Part shown: positions 20,097-30,489 of the stretch, one piece after another
Layout of the letters: each line of letters starts with the position of its first letter
Position numbering within the stretch: position 1 is the stretch's first letter
Source of the DNA: Prochlorococcus sp. AG-363-P19
Lineage (GTDB): Bacteria > Cyanobacteriota > Cyanobacteriia > PCC-6307 > Cyanobiaceae
Assembly: GCA_003280055.1 (NCBI GenBank)
Contig: QCGG01000005.1
Coordinates: forward strand, 92,113 to 156,112
Length of the DNA stretch: 64,000 nt
Direction of reading: 5' to 3'
Notes under the pieces: generated by a model
Told to the model about the DNA's origin: nothing
The model's input: the letters and a program-made list of their open reading frames with translations, nothing else
Databases searched by the model: none
Program-made: the position numbers and the translations under genes

Positions 20097-20669
20097 ATGA
20101 AAGATCTATTTTCACCCGCCAACATCATCACTGTCACTGGCGCAGTTCTAACAGTTATTGGCGCAATTGCCTATGGCACTGGTGCAGCGAACCTAAGTGT
20201 GCCAACCCTTTTCTATGGTTTCCCTATATTTATAGGAGGGCTTGCATTAAAAACATCTGAACTGCCACCTGCTAAAAAAATCCAACCATCTAAAGACCTA
20301 AGTGATCTCCAAAAAGAAGGCCCTCCAGAACTTCAAAAACTTGTTGGGGATGTAACAAGATGGCGTTATGGGCAAAAAGCCCATCTCGAATCATCACTCC
20401 AAGTCTTAAATCTATGGGATGCGGATGAACCACCCCAGCTACTTGAGATTGAAGAGTTAGATACAGGAAGAGGTTATGGAGTTCGCTTAAGGTTTGAGAT
20501 TGCTGGAGTGACTCTAGATCGGTGGCATGAAAAGAAAGCTCGCCTAAGTCGTTTTTTTGCTAATGGCCTTGAGGCAGAATTAAGGAGCAAAGATGGAAGA
20601 GAGCTTGATCTCATCCTTCTTCCAGCCCAAAGCAAAGACGGCAATAAAAACTCCGATGACCTCCCCTAA
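20097..20669 (+). CDS. DUF2854 membrane protein
   Basis: A 190-residue protein resembling the cyanobacterial and plastid DUF2854 family, whose function is unknown. Two hydrophobic spans occupy residues 10-28 ([18 protein letters not shown]) and about 36-51. The remaining soluble part, with [14 protein letters not shown] and [17 protein letters not shown], is the conserved region. The stop at 20669 overlaps the probable argB start at 20656 by 14 bases, so the two genes appear to be coupled. Confidence 0.8.
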   Translation: MKDLFSPANIITVTGAVLTVIGAIAYGTGAANLSVPTLFYGFPIFIGGLALKTSELPPAKKIQPSKDLSDLQKEGPPELQKLVGDVTRWRYGQKAHLESSLQVLNLWDADEPPQLLEIEELDTGRGYGVRLRFEIAGVTLDRWHEKKARLSRFFANGLEAELRSKDGRELDLILLPAQSKDGNKNSDDLP

Positions 20670-21582
20670 ACCCGTCAAAAGAACTGTGGATACATCTCGA
20701 AACGAATTGATCCAAAACAACTCAGGGAATGATTCTCTAAGAGTTTCAGTTTTGAGCGAGGCACTCCCATATATCCAACGTTTTGCAGAGCGGCGAATCG
20801 TCATTAAATATGGTGGCGCAGCAATGGCTCATAAGAATTTAAGAGAAGCAGTCTTTAGAGATCTTGCCCTCCTCTCAAGTGTGGGAGTTCAGCCAATTGT
20901 TGTTCATGGAGGTGGTCCAGAAATTAATCAATGGCTTCAACGTCTTCAAATCAAATCTGAATTTCGTGATGGTTTACGAGTAACCGACTCACAAACGATG
21001 GAAGTCGTTGAAATGGTTCTAGTTGGTCGTGTGAACAAACAAATTGTCAATGGCCTAAATAAACTAGGTGCAGCATCTGTAGGTCTTAGTGGCTGTGATG
21101 GGTCATTAATCGAAGCAAGGCAATGGGGAGATGGAAGCCATGGATTTGTAGGTGACGTTGCAAAGGTGAATCCATCAATATTGAAACCACTGCTCGAAAA
21201 AAGCTATATCCCAGTAATTTCGAGTGTTGCAGCAACCGCTAACGGACAATCGCACAATATCAATGCAGACACTGTTGCAGGAGAAATTGCTGCGTCTTTG
21301 GAAGCAGAAAAACTTATCTTGCTTACCGATACACCTGGAATACTTCAAGACGCCAATGATCCATCTACATTGATACGTCTATTACCCCTTAGCCAAGCCA
21401 GAAATCTAATTAAAAAAGGTGTAGTCAAAGATGGGATGACACCAAAAACAGAATGCTGTATAAGAGCTCTCGCTCAAGGTGTTCATGCAGCACACATCAT
21501 CGACGGAAGAGTGCCTCATGCACTGCTTTTAGAGATCTTCACTGACGAAGGCATTGGCACCATGGTGGTTGGACGAGGTTGA
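20656..21582 (+). CDS. argB: Acetylglutamate kinase
   Basis: Second enzyme of arginine synthesis, phosphorylating N-acetylglutamate; in cyanobacteria it is the target of the nitrogen regulator PII. Amino acid kinase fold motifs are clear: [24 protein letters not shown] and the [11 protein letters not shown] and [12 protein letters not shown] segments. I chose ATG 20656 ([10 protein letters not shown], 308 residues) because a start at 20593 would add a long non-family extension inside the DUF2854 gene. The long N-terminal region is typical of the PII-regulated, arginine-inhibited type. Confidence 0.94.
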   Translation: MTSPKPVKRTVDTSRNELIQNNSGNDSLRVSVLSEALPYIQRFAERRIVIKYGGAAMAHKNLREAVFRDLALLSSVGVQPIVVHGGGPEINQWLQRLQIKSEFRDGLRVTDSQTMEVVEMVLVGRVNKQIVNGLNKLGAASVGLSGCDGSLIEARQWGDGSHGFVGDVAKVNPSILKPLLEKSYIPVISSVAATANGQSHNINADTVAGEIAASLEAEKLILLTDTPGILQDANDPSTLIRLLPLSQARNLIKKGVVKDGMTPKTECCIRALAQGVHAAHIIDGRVPHALLLEIFTDEGIGTMVVGRG

Positions 21583-21585
21583 TCG

Positions 21586-22680
21586 ATGACAGTCAACCTG
21601 GCGACAGCTGAAGCAGCTATTGCTCGTGGAGACTATTCACTAAGCCTAGAAATTCTAAAAAGACTGGCCAAAGAGAGTCCTTCTTCCGGGAAAGATGGGG
21701 CCCAAATCAGAATGCTTATGGTAACTGCTTGGATGGGGCAAGGACAGGAAGGGAAAGCCATTGAGACCTGTCGCCTTCTTACTCGGTGCAAAGACCCTGA
21801 TCTAAGAGTCAAAGCCAAGCATTTGCTCTCAGTATTGGAAGCACCAAGCCTTGAGAGGCCCTCTAGCTGGTCAATAGAAATACCAACTGTTGAGGTCACC
21901 GCTTTAGCGAAAAGTCGTTCAAGACAAATCAAACGTACAACCCAAAAAGGAACCTCAATTCAGCTACCTCCAACTGGACCAACAAAAGGTCTCCAGATTG
22001 GCTTTGCAACAGTTGTCTTATCAGTCCTTCTATGTTTAACAATCCTCCTGAGCGGATGTGTAAAAATTACTACCGAGATAAAAATCCCAGGCCCTGATCA
22101 AATATCACTTGGATGGGAAGTGGAAAGTTCTACAACACAACTACTTCCGTGGCAAATAAAATTAATGGATTCACTTGTTTACTTATCTGACAAACTCAGG
22201 ACAGAAGTTGGACCTAGAGGTAGCCAAAAAATCATCTCTGGAGTAATGAGTGCCAAAGAAGCAGATTTATTACTTCAAAAAGTAGTTACTATTGCCACTG
22301 ATGCAGGAGGAATTGAGCAAACAAATTCCAAACTGGAATTAAAAGAGAAAAATTGGCTTTTGGGAATCAAACAAGACCTAGACCTCTTTATTGATCTTTC
22401 AAAAGTTCCAGACATTCCAGGATTAAAATTATCGGTAAAAATTATCCCTTCCCCGTCAAGGCAAAATCTTTCTGCAGATCCAAATTCCCTCCTAAAAAAA
22501 GGCAAAGACTTATTTTGGCAAATACATTCTGGAAGGGTTAATCATTTATATCTACACGAATGGAAATGGAGTCGTTTAGGAATAGGTACTGTTCTGATTT
22601 GTCTATTACTACTTCTTACACGAACTCTTCAAAGCTTGCGCCTTCAACTCGGATATGGGTTTCCTGAACTACCGCCTTAA
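21586..22680 (+). CDS. DUF3153-like membrane protein with internal lipobox-like sequence
   Basis: A 364-residue protein. Residues 1-90 are helical and TPR-like (ATAEAAIARGDYSLSLEILK). A hydrophobic span near 138-157 ends in LLSGC at 154-158, which looks like a lipobox, followed by a soluble domain resembling cyanobacterial DUF3153 and a second hydrophobic span near 329-346. In typical DUF3153 proteins the LSGC stands at the end of an N-terminal signal, so the N-terminal domain here looks like an added cytoplasmic part. Function is unknown. It starts three bases after the argB stop. Confidence 0.7.
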   Translation: MTVNLATAEAAIARGDYSLSLEILKRLAKESPSSGKDGAQIRMLMVTAWMGQGQEGKAIETCRLLTRCKDPDLRVKAKHLLSVLEAPSLERPSSWSIEIPTVEVTALAKSRSRQIKRTTQKGTSIQLPPTGPTKGLQIGFATVVLSVLLCLTILLSGCVKITTEIKIPGPDQISLGWEVESSTTQLLPWQIKLMDSLVYLSDKLRTEVGPRGSQKIISGVMSAKEADLLLQKVVTIATDAGGIEQTNSKLELKEKNWLLGIKQDLDLFIDLSKVPDIPGLKLSVKIIPSPSRQNLSADPNSLLKKGKDLFWQIHSGRVNHLYLHEWKWSRLGIGTVLICLLLLLTRTLQSLRLQLGYGFPELPP

Positions 22681-22691
22681 CTGAAAAACAT

Positions 22692-24968
22692 CTAAAGATT
22701 TATAGGGTCAGGATCAACCGCCAAAGTAACCCCTTTAGGCAAAGCTTCCCATAGTTCATTTCCTTTAGGAAGAGGCAATGAACTGCCTTCAGGTCCATGA
22801 AGTAGCAATTGCCAACGACTCCGACCAGACACCCTGGCCACCATTGAAGGTGCAGGTCCAACCATCATCCATCCACTGATGTCAGAAATTGGCCTTATAA
22901 ACTCTGCAATGCTTGATGCTGCAGTTGCAGTTGTAGAAGCTGATTCTCCTGCAAACCGTAATAAACAGGCTCTTTTATATGGAATCAATCCAGCTTCTTT
23001 TCTAAGTAAAGATTCTTGTTTCAAGAACTCCTCATAACGACCGTCAACTAAATGTTTGATAACAGGGTGATCAGGACAATATGTCTGAACAAAAACCCTA
23101 CCTGGAAGTTCGCCCCGACCTGTTCTTCCAGCCAATTGCATCAACGTCTGGAGAGATTGTTCACTTGCCTGCAAATCAGGCCGATGAAGCAATCCATCAG
23201 CCGCTAACACAGCCGCCAAAGTGACTTTGGGCAAATCCATGCCCTTAGAGAGCATTTGAGTGCCAACTAAAACATCAGCTTCTCCATTTGCAAAACGCTC
23301 CAAGATTCGACGATGTCCATGACGACCTCGTATTGAATCCCTATCAAAACGCATAAAAGTTACTCCTTCCAATTCTCGAGAAAGATGTTCCATGACTCGC
23401 TGAGTCCCTGAACCAAAAGGCTTAAAAGCAACTGAACCACAATGTCCACAAGTCGATTCCATTTCGCTGCGATAGTCACACCAATGACAGCGCAACCACT
23501 GAGACCCATTCTTTTTTTTGTGAACAGTTAAAGCCACATCACAGTTTGGACATTGCACAACCTCGCCACAACTTCGACAACTCAGAAAACTGCTATAGCC
23601 TCTTCTGGGAACAAGCACTACTGCTTGTTCCTTTTTCTCAGGCAATGCAGCCAAACGACTTATCAATGCTCGACTTACAACCAATCGGTGTCCTTCCGCC
23701 AATTCCTGCCGCATATCAATTAAATGAATAGAAGGCAAAGGTCGGTTGCTAATTCGATTATTTAACCTAGCTACAGCTATAGAGCCTCTGGGTTCCAAAT
23801 TTTTCCAAGTAGTCAATGAAGGTGTAGCAGTCCCCAATAACACTTTCGCTCCAATACGCTTGGCTCTATCCAAAGCCAGATCCCTCGCGTGATAGCAAGG
23901 CATCGGTGACTCCTGTTTATAAGAACTGTCATGTTCCTCATCCAAGACGATCAAACCAAGTGGCGCTAATGGCAAAAAAACTGCAGATCGAGTTCCTATT
24001 ACAACCATTGGATTTTCAGCATTAAGTCCCTTGCGCCAAGTCGAAACCCTTTCTTTGTATGTGCATGCGCTGTGATACTCAAATACAACTGAACCAAACC
24101 TTTTTCTGAAACGATCTACCAACTGAGGAATTAGGCCTATCTCAGGAGTCAATATCAAACAGTGCCTGCCTTCAGCCAATTCTTTTTCTGCTAACTGCAA
24201 ATAAACTTCTGTCTTTCCTGAGCCTGTGACCCCCCAAAGCAAAGTTGCCTTCCCAACAGGCTGGGAAGAAAAAAGCTCAATAGCTTTATGCTGCTCATCA
24301 GTAAGAATTTGAGGGGGCTCCAAATTCTGTCGCAAAGAAATTGAATCCTCATCACCTTGTTCTTTCTTAAACTCACGCTTCTCTCGTCTGAGCAAACCTT
24401 TTTTTACAAGGCCATCTAACAATCTTGCACTAAATCCTTCGATATAAAGATCCTTTTGCCAGGCCCCTCCACTTCTTTCTACTAGGAGATTTCGCAAAGC
24501 CAATTGCCTTCTAGAAAGACCATCAAACTCATTGACGTCGCCCTCCAAGGCAATCCAAATCAATTTACGCGGTAAGTGAGTTTCCGCAAAATGCCCTAAC
24601 CAACCAGGAGGCAAAGCCACCTTAAGCATGCGAAACGGACTGGTGTAACACCTTTTTGCAATTGATTCCAACCATTCTCGCCACAACGGGTCAACAGCAG
24701 CTGTTTGGATCAACCCTTCTACAGGCTTCAATTCATGCACTCCCGTTAATCCTTGGTTTTTCTTATCCGAGGAAACTCGTTTCGCTATTACCAAACCATG
24801 GATCAATCGACCTCGCAGACGCACTAAAACCAAATCCCCTAGATCTACCCCAAAAGGTTTTGAATCTAAATAAGTAAAACAGCGACCATCTCTTCCCGCC
24901 TCCAACCAAACATCCACCTCTACTTGGGATGAGCATGAAGTTTGGACAAGGTCAGTTGCAGAGGTCAC
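22692..24968 (-). CDS. priA: Primosomal protein N' (replication restart helicase)
   Basis: Restarts stalled replication forks by unwinding DNA and loading the replicative helicase. The 758 residues contain the helicase Walker A motif GVTGSGKT at 246-253, a DEEHD box near 336-340 and the Cys-rich zinc region with pairs CRSC, CPNC, CHWC and CGHC. The start is GTG at 24968, whose last two bases overlap the TGA of an upstream 87-residue ORF (GTGA). It is convergent with the DUF3153 gene. Identification is firm. Confidence 0.96.
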   Translation of the reverse strand: MTSATDLVQTSCSSQVEVDVWLEAGRDGRCFTYLDSKPFGVDLGDLVLVRLRGRLIHGLVIAKRVSSDKKNQGLTGVHELKPVEGLIQTAAVDPLWREWLESIAKRCYTSPFRMLKVALPPGWLGHFAETHLPRKLIWIALEGDVNEFDGLSRRQLALRNLLVERSGGAWQKDLYIEGFSARLLDGLVKKGLLRREKREFKKEQGDEDSISLRQNLEPPQILTDEQHKAIELFSSQPVGKATLLWGVTGSGKTEVYLQLAEKELAEGRHCLILTPEIGLIPQLVDRFRKRFGSVVFEYHSACTYKERVSTWRKGLNAENPMVVIGTRSAVFLPLAPLGLIVLDEEHDSSYKQESPMPCYHARDLALDRAKRIGAKVLLGTATPSLTTWKNLEPRGSIAVARLNNRISNRPLPSIHLIDMRQELAEGHRLVVSRALISRLAALPEKKEQAVVLVPRRGYSSFLSCRSCGEVVQCPNCDVALTVHKKKNGSQWLRCHWCDYRSEMESTCGHCGSVAFKPFGSGTQRVMEHLSRELEGVTFMRFDRDSIRGRHGHRRILERFANGEADVLVGTQMLSKGMDLPKVTLAAVLAADGLLHRPDLQASEQSLQTLMQLAGRTGRGELPGRVFVQTYCPDHPVIKHLVDGRYEEFLKQESLLRKEAGLIPYKRACLLRFAGESASTTATAASSIAEFIRPISDISGWMMVGPAPSMVARVSGRSRWQLLLHGPEGSSLPLPKGNELWEALPKGVTLAVDPDPINL

Positions 24969-25228
24969 AAGTTTTTTTTAACATGAGTGTGTTGAGCAGC
25001 CAAAAGGCTGCCGTCGGAATCAAGCAAACTTCCGCCCAGAGGGAAGACGCGAAGATCTATCGAATGGGTTATCTCCCCAAACGATTGACCGGTCTGAGAA
25101 AGCCCCTGACAACCATGCAACGATCTACGAATACTTTTTATCATCTCAATACCATCAGCAATCCATCCTAAAAAAAACTTCACGAACATCTGCTTATCTT
25201 GATTAGCAATTGGTTCTTGAATCATCAT
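24965..25228 (-). CDS. Small hypothetical protein coupled to priA
   Basis: An 87-residue ORF whose TGA stop overlaps the GTG start of priA by four bases (GTGA), the usual form of translational coupling. The N-terminal half is natural-looking (QMFVKFFLGWIADGIEMIKS, then IRRSLHGCQGLSQ). The second part, with SIDLRVFPLGGSLLDSDGS, is acidic and soluble. The family is not recognised. A 80-residue plus-strand ORF overlaps much of it but looks less protein-like. Position supports reality more than composition does. Confidence 0.4.
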   Translation of the reverse strand: MMIQEPIANQDKQMFVKFFLGWIADGIEMIKSIRRSLHGCQGLSQTGQSFGEITHSIDLRVFPLGGSLLDSDGSLLAAQHTHVKKNL

Positions 25229-25337
25229 TTCTAAATAAAGGATTTTGAGGTGTTTAGTTTGATCATCGACCTTTGCATATTTATGCGAAGCAGTAATCGT
25301 TTCTAGTCAATTTCACCCTTTATTCGAGTCGTTTGCC

Positions 25338-26621
25338 ATGAGTCTTGCCGCAACCAAAGTAGCAACAAAAAAGGTCTCACCTAAAGCATCTAAAAAAGGT
25401 GAGGTTTCACCTGTAGCAAACAAAACAAAAACAACTCCCAAAAAGGCTAAGAAGTCATCTGCTAAGGCAAAATCCAAAAAAAAGACGCAGACAACTCCTA
25501 AAACAAACCCTTCTCCATCCAACCTTGATACACAAGCAGATCAATTGCTTGCCGCTGCAGAAGCCGAGACAAATCAGAACCCCCTCAATAGCGAACTAGT
25601 AACTGACCTCTCTGCTATCAGCAAAGAAGCCAGAGCCAGAGCTTTGGCGGGGATTAGGATTGGCCCCAAAGGGGTCTATACCGAAGATTCGATAAGAGTT
25701 TATCTGCAAGAGATTGGTCGCATCAGACTGCTTCGTCCAGATGAAGAAATTGAGCTTGCAAGGAAAATTGCAGACCTCCTTCACCTAGAAGAAATCGCCG
25801 CACAATTTGAAAGTGACAATGGTCACTACCCCACCACCAAGGAATGGGCCGTCCTGGAAGGGATGACCCTTGTAAAATTCCGTAGAAGGCTAATGCTAGG
25901 TCGACGTGCAAAGGAAAAAATGGTTCAATCAAACCTTCGACTGGTGGTTTCAATAGCAAAGAAATATATGAATAGAGGACTTTCTTTCCAAGATCTAATC
26001 CAAGAAGGGAGCCTGGGTCTAATCCGGGCAGCAGAAAAATTTGACCACGAAAAAGGCTACAAGTTCTCTACATATGCCACTTGGTGGATCCGACAAGCTA
26101 TCACCCGAGCGATAGCAGATCAAAGTAGAACCATTCGGCTTCCTGTCCATCTCTATGAGACCATTTCCCGAATCAAGAAAACCACCAAAGTACTCAGTCA
26201 AGAATTCGGACGAAAACCAACAGAAGAGGAAATTGCAGAAAGCATGGAAATGACTATTGAAAAGCTTCGATTTATTGCAAAAAGCGCCCAATTGCCGATA
26301 TCTCTAGAAACCCCAATCGGTAAAGAAGAAGACTCTAGATTGGGCGACTTTATTGAAGCCGATATTGAGAATCCGGACCAAGATGTTGCCAAAAACCTTT
26401 TACGTGAGGATCTAGAAGGAGTCCTAGCTACTCTTAGCCCTCGAGAGAGAGATGTTCTTCGACTTAGATATGGTCTTGATGATGGCAGGATGAAAACACT
26501 TGAAGAGATTGGTCAAATCTTTGATGTGACACGGGAGCGCATAAGACAAATAGAAGCCAAGGCCCTCCGAAAGCTCCGTCATCCAAACCGTAATGGAGTT
26601 CTAAAGGAATACATCAAATAA
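25338..26621 (+). CDS. rpoD: Principal RNA polymerase sigma-70 factor
   Basis: The primary sigma factor that directs RNA polymerase to housekeeping promoters. The N-terminal 60 residues are a Lys- and Ala-rich low-complexity tail. Region 1.2 is [16 protein letters not shown], region 2 contains [17 protein letters not shown], region 3 has [19 protein letters not shown] and region 4 the HTH of [20 protein letters not shown]. The 427-residue length and the complete regions 1.2-4 favour group 1 (SigA) over group 2 sigma factors. The gene stands alone between priA and hemC. Confidence 0.93.
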   Translation: MSLAATKVATKKVSPKASKKGEVSPVANKTKTTPKKAKKSSAKAKSKKKTQTTPKTNPSPSNLDTQADQLLAAAEAETNQNPLNSELVTDLSAISKEARARALAGIRIGPKGVYTEDSIRVYLQEIGRIRLLRPDEEIELARKIADLLHLEEIAAQFESDNGHYPTTKEWAVLEGMTLVKFRRRLMLGRRAKEKMVQSNLRLVVSIAKKYMNRGLSFQDLIQEGSLGLIRAAEKFDHEKGYKFSTYATWWIRQAITRAIADQSRTIRLPVHLYETISRIKKTTKVLSQEFGRKPTEEEIAESMEMTIEKLRFIAKSAQLPISLETPIGKEEDSRLGDFIEADIENPDQDVAKNLLREDLEGVLATLSPRERDVLRLRYGLDDGRMKTLEEIGQIFDVTRERIRQIEAKALRKLRHPNRNGVLKEYIK

Positions 26622-26749
26622 AAGAACAAATCTGCTTTGATATTTATTCAGAGATATCGATTCACGCCTCTTTAGATGGATAATAAATATTAAGTCAGGC
26701 CATACTGGCAAGACTCAACCAACAAACCTGAAATCTGCCAATAACATTA

Positions 26750-27703
26750 ATGACCCTCGACCAACTGCGTATTGCATCCCGCAGAAGCCAACTTGCAATG
26801 GTCCAGACAAACTGGGTCAAGAGCGAATTAGAACTTGCCCATCCAAAAGTATCAATATCAATAGAAGCAATCGCAACTCAGGGTGACAAAATTCTCGATG
26901 TAGCCCTTGCAAAGATTGGAGACAAAGGACTCTTTACCAAAGAGTTAGAGGCTCAAATGCTTCTAGATCAAGCAGACATCGCTGTGCATTCTCTTAAGGA
27001 TCTCCCCACTAACCTCCCAGAAGGTCTAATCCTTGGATGTATTACGGAGAGGGAAGACCCTGCCGACGCTCTAGTTGTTAGTCCTAAAAACATAAACTAC
27101 AACCTTGAGACACTTCCAGATGGCTCAATTGTAGGGACAAGTTCTCTTCGTCGACTAGCGCAACTTAGATACCACTACCCCAAACTAAAGTTCAAAGACG
27201 TTAGAGGAAATGTTATAACCCGGCTAGAAAAACTGGATTCTGGTCAATATGACTGCTTAATTCTTGCTGCTGCGGGCTTAACAAGATTAGGGTTTGGGGA
27301 AAGAATCCATGAGCTAATTCCTAGCGAAATTTCTTTACATGCCGTAGGTCAAGGAGCTTTGGGTATTGAATGTGTTCAATCAAAGCCAGATGTACTTAAC
27401 CTTATAAAAGTGCTTGAACATACTCCAACAAGCAATAGATGTATCGCAGAGCGTTCCTTCTTACGCGAACTAGAGGGTGGGTGCCAAGTACCGATTGGTG
27501 TAAACAGTTTAATAAATGGGAACGAATTAACACTTACGGGAATGGTCGCAAGTCTTGACGGGAAAAGATTAATACGGGATCAAAAAATAGGTTCTATTGA
27601 TAATGCAGAAACCATAGGTAAAGATCTTGCTGACATACTAAAATGTCAAGGAGCAGGTGAAATCCTTTCTGAAATATTTGAGGCAGTTAGAAAAGAGCCT
27701 TAG
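26750..27703 (+). CDS. hemC: Porphobilinogen deaminase (hydroxymethylbilane synthase)
   Basis: Joins four porphobilinogens into hydroxymethylbilane for haem, chlorophyll and cobalamin synthesis. The 317 residues match the family. The N-terminal [17 protein letters not shown], the [15 protein letters not shown] segment with the catalytic region, and the RRLAQL Arg cluster are typical. The cofactor-binding Cys is in EGGCQVPIG near residue 245. It begins 128 bases after rpoD and is convergent with the second pyrophosphatase gene. Confidence 0.97.
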   Translation: MTLDQLRIASRRSQLAMVQTNWVKSELELAHPKVSISIEAIATQGDKILDVALAKIGDKGLFTKELEAQMLLDQADIAVHSLKDLPTNLPEGLILGCITEREDPADALVVSPKNINYNLETLPDGSIVGTSSLRRLAQLRYHYPKLKFKDVRGNVITRLEKLDSGQYDCLILAAAGLTRLGFGERIHELIPSEISLHAVGQGALGIECVQSKPDVLNLIKVLEHTPTSNRCIAERSFLRELEGGCQVPIGVNSLINGNELTLTGMVASLDGKRLIRDQKIGSIDNAETIGKDLADILKCQGAGEILSEIFEAVRKEP

Positions 27704-27764
27704 AAAAAATCTAAGACTGACTATTTATTATTTAATCTGGAAAAATGTATACTATGATTTTAAT

Positions 27765-28352
27765 TTAATCAACAAGTTTTGAATCAATCTCTGATAAATA
27801 ACGCACCTCGCAGGACTTAATTATCTCAACCGCCTTCTGCGCTCCAAAGAAACCATTCACTTTGCAAGTTCCAGGCTTCTTAAGATCTTTATAATGCTCC
27901 CAATAATATCTAGTCTCATCCTCCCAGTGTTGACCTAGCTGTTCAAAGCTAGTTATATGGTCCATCCTTTTATCATCTGCCAAGACAGCAATCACCTTGT
28001 CGTCAACCTCTCCACCATCATCAAAAGTCATTATCCCAATAATTCTTGCCTCTACGACAGAACCAGGCACCAAAGCCTCTGTTACACCAACAATCTCTAT
28101 ATCTAAAGGATCTCCGTCCTCATCCCAAGTTCTTGGGATACATCCATAAGCAAAAGGGTATGCAAGCGAAGAGTATCCAACCCGATCTAACTTCAAATGA
28201 CCTGTTTCTGTAATCAACTCGTATTTATTAAGAGTGTTTGAGTTCAGTTCAATGATGGTATTGAGTCTCAACTCCGATTCTGAGACAAAAGCCGGTAATA
28301 CATGCAAAAGGTTGGGCATACTGCGGCTTGGAGCTTGATCAAGATTTGCCAT
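27765..28352 (-). CDS. Second family I inorganic pyrophosphatase
   Basis: A 195-residue soluble pyrophosphatase of family I. It has the intact signature DGDPLD at residues 79-84, plus the IELNSNTLNKYE, YPFAYGCIPR and FDDGGEVDDK segments that carry other active-site residues. An Asp usually seen in YPFDYGF is Ala here (YPFAYG). It differs strongly from the copy at 11912-12430, and it has a longer N-terminus. Having two family I enzymes in one small genome is uncommon. It is convergent with hemC and lies downstream of the M32 peptidase gene on the same strand. Confidence 0.9.
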   Translation of the reverse strand: MANLDQAPSRSMPNLLHVLPAFVSESELRLNTIIELNSNTLNKYELITETGHLKLDRVGYSSLAYPFAYGCIPRTWDEDGDPLDIEIVGVTEALVPGSVVEARIIGIMTFDDGGEVDDKVIAVLADDKRMDHITSFEQLGQHWEDETRYYWEHYKDLKKPGTCKVNGFFGAQKAVEIIKSCEVRYLSEIDSKLVD

Positions 28353-28382
28353 ACGAAAAGATTGAGAACACCAAAAAATATA

Positions 28383-29936
28383 TTATGAACAATGTTCTAA
28401 CAGATTGAGCTTCTTCTCGAGGTAAACCAGGAAAGGTTCGCTAGAAAGCTTCTTACCACTAATTGATTCGACCAACTGCTCTGCATTCATACTCCGACCA
28501 TGCAAATGTACATGTACTCGTAGCCATTCCAAAAGGGTGGACTCCTTTCCTTCAGATACGAATTTTGCTATGGGATCTGCTGAATCAATAGATGCACCCG
28601 AAAAATCATTACACATGGCTTCAGATAGTTGTGCACTTATGAGATGGCCCAGCAAATAAGAGGGGAAATAACCAAAAAGGCCCTCACTCCAATGGACATC
28701 TTGTAAACACCCTTCTACGTCATTTTTAGGTTTGAGGCCTAAGAAAGCCTGATATCTACGATTCCATTCATAGGGAAGATCATCCACCTCTAAACCACCC
28801 TCTAACAAAGCAATTTCGAGTTCAGTCCTAATCAGAATATGCAATCCGTAACTGAGCTCATCAGCCTCGACACGATTAGAGCCTGGAGTCAATGGATTCA
28901 TCAATTTCCAAAGTTCTTTTGAAGATTCAATAGGTGCTCCTACCTTCTTAAACCTTTTCCACCAACGATCTGCAAATTCCTTGCTTCGAGCAACCCTATT
29001 TTCCCAAAACAATGATTGACTTTCGTGTACTCCCATAGAAGTGGCTTGGCCTAATGGCCAAGCAAACCACTGATGACGTTGAGATGGGAGGCCCTGTTCA
29101 TATAACGAATGTCCCCATTCATGAGCTGTCGCAAGAAAAGATGAAAACGGTTGTCCTGAAACAATGCGTGTTGTAAGCCGAAAGTCCTTAGGCCCAAGTG
29201 TGATCGAGAAGGGATGAGGAGAACTCCCCACACAAGAAATCGAGTCATCACGCCCCCATTCAGCCAAAAGCTCATCACAAAGTCCTTGTTGGGCAGAAAC
29301 AGACAAGTCCCAGGGTTTCCTTTCCAGAGGCGCGTTAGAAGTACGAACTCTTTCAATCAAGCAAGGCAACTTTTCCCTCAAAGGCGCAAATAACTCCTCC
29401 AACCTCGAGTAAGTCACATCAGGTTCAAATGGTTGCGCAAGTGTTTCCCAGCAAGTTCTAGGTTCTGCTAATTGCCTAGCCTGCTCCTTGCGAAGTTCAA
29501 TCAACCTTGCCAAGGCAGGTGAAAAGCTTAAGAAATCCGCCGAAGCCCTGGCGTTCTGCCAACTGTTGTAGCCAATTGCTTTTGCTTCAGCGAGATCAGA
29601 AACCAATACACGGTCTAACCTTTCCTGCCGATGAAAATCTTGTTCGAGAAGTCTGATATTGCAAGACTTCTGCAAATCTTGAGAAGGGGTTAGATCACCA
29701 GAAACTCTCTCCTTCTCCAACTCTGCCTTTGCATCTTCCAAAAGACTTTTAAACAACGAGCTTGTCTGACGTGCATGTAATTCTCTTGCGACAAGACTAA
29801 GTTGCTCGCCTCGCCAAGAGGCACCTCCAACAGGCATTCTTGTATTTTGGTCCCAATAAAGAGTGTTCTGAATAGAACCCAAGAGCTGAGTTTCGCGTAA
29901 ATAATCTCCAAGACGCTGCCAAGCTCCAGCATCCAA
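28383..29936 (-). CDS. M32-family metallocarboxypeptidase (Taq type)
   Basis: A cytosolic zinc carboxypeptidase of the M32 family, which removes C-terminal residues from peptides. The HEWGH zinc motif is at residues 272-276, followed by the family signature HESQS at 304-308. The 517-residue length is standard. It precedes the second pyrophosphatase on the same strand with 30 bases between them, and it marks the left end of a long non-coding region. Identity of the family is firm; the natural substrates are unknown. Confidence 0.94.
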   Translation of the reverse strand: MDAGAWQRLGDYLRETQLLGSIQNTLYWDQNTRMPVGGASWRGEQLSLVARELHARQTSSLFKSLLEDAKAELEKERVSGDLTPSQDLQKSCNIRLLEQDFHRQERLDRVLVSDLAEAKAIGYNSWQNARASADFLSFSPALARLIELRKEQARQLAEPRTCWETLAQPFEPDVTYSRLEELFAPLREKLPCLIERVRTSNAPLERKPWDLSVSAQQGLCDELLAEWGRDDSISCVGSSPHPFSITLGPKDFRLTTRIVSGQPFSSFLATAHEWGHSLYEQGLPSQRHQWFAWPLGQATSMGVHESQSLFWENRVARSKEFADRWWKRFKKVGAPIESSKELWKLMNPLTPGSNRVEADELSYGLHILIRTELEIALLEGGLEVDDLPYEWNRRYQAFLGLKPKNDVEGCLQDVHWSEGLFGYFPSYLLGHLISAQLSEAMCNDFSGASIDSADPIAKFVSEGKESTLLEWLRVHVHLHGRSMNAEQLVESISGKKLSSEPFLVYLEKKLNLLEHCS

Positions 29937-30489
29937 AGGCTGACTCCAAAAATGCTTCTTAAACCTTAATCAAATCAGACAAAAAGCAATAGTAATTAAG
30001 CTCAAAAATTACCATGTGCTGATCAAATCTGAATTCAGAACAATTAAAAGTCCTCTAAATCCATAAAAGGGTAGCTAAATCAATTAAGAAAGAGAATAAG
30101 GCTAAATAATCAACAGGTTTTCATTGCTCCAGAAAAGGAACTCAAAATTAGATCTACAAGATTCTTCGTTAAGCACATCATGACTAGCTTGATGAATTTT
30201 TCCAGACCTAGGCATCAGAGTTCCTATAACAGGTTCTATGAATTTCAAACGTCTCTAAGTAATCTGCTTTCAATATCAGCAAACAGCAAAGTGGTTTAAC
30301 TTAATAATCAGAAAAATCACAATCAAGAAAGGTCCCGAAAAATAAAGGGTTGCCTTACTTGATCCAAGCGAACAAATAGCATCCTTTAAAAAGCACATTA
30401 TTTATTCGCTTCAATCCCAAAGGGAAGATTATAAAAATTTCCCCTTGGCTTAAAAATTTGCTACCTAGAGGATAACGGATGACTGTCCT
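29937..30489 (+). other. Long AT-rich intergenic region
   Basis: About 550 bases without a clear gene. A 39-residue plus-strand ORF (30180-30299) is the only one with a plausible composition, with the middle part SRPRHQSSYNRFYEF; its reality is uncertain. I saw no tRNA-like structure, no long repeat and no obvious terminator. The region just before 30490 contains a GAGG-like sequence and a short upstream ORF starting at 30480 (20 codons) that overlaps the 61-residue ORF. It could hold regulatory sequence for the M32 gene or a small RNA. Confidence 0.4.

Noticed and set aside
24929..25171. 80-codon plus-strand ORF near the priA start
   Set aside because: It overlaps priA and the coupled minus-strand ORF, and has no matching features; the GTGA overlap favours the other strand.
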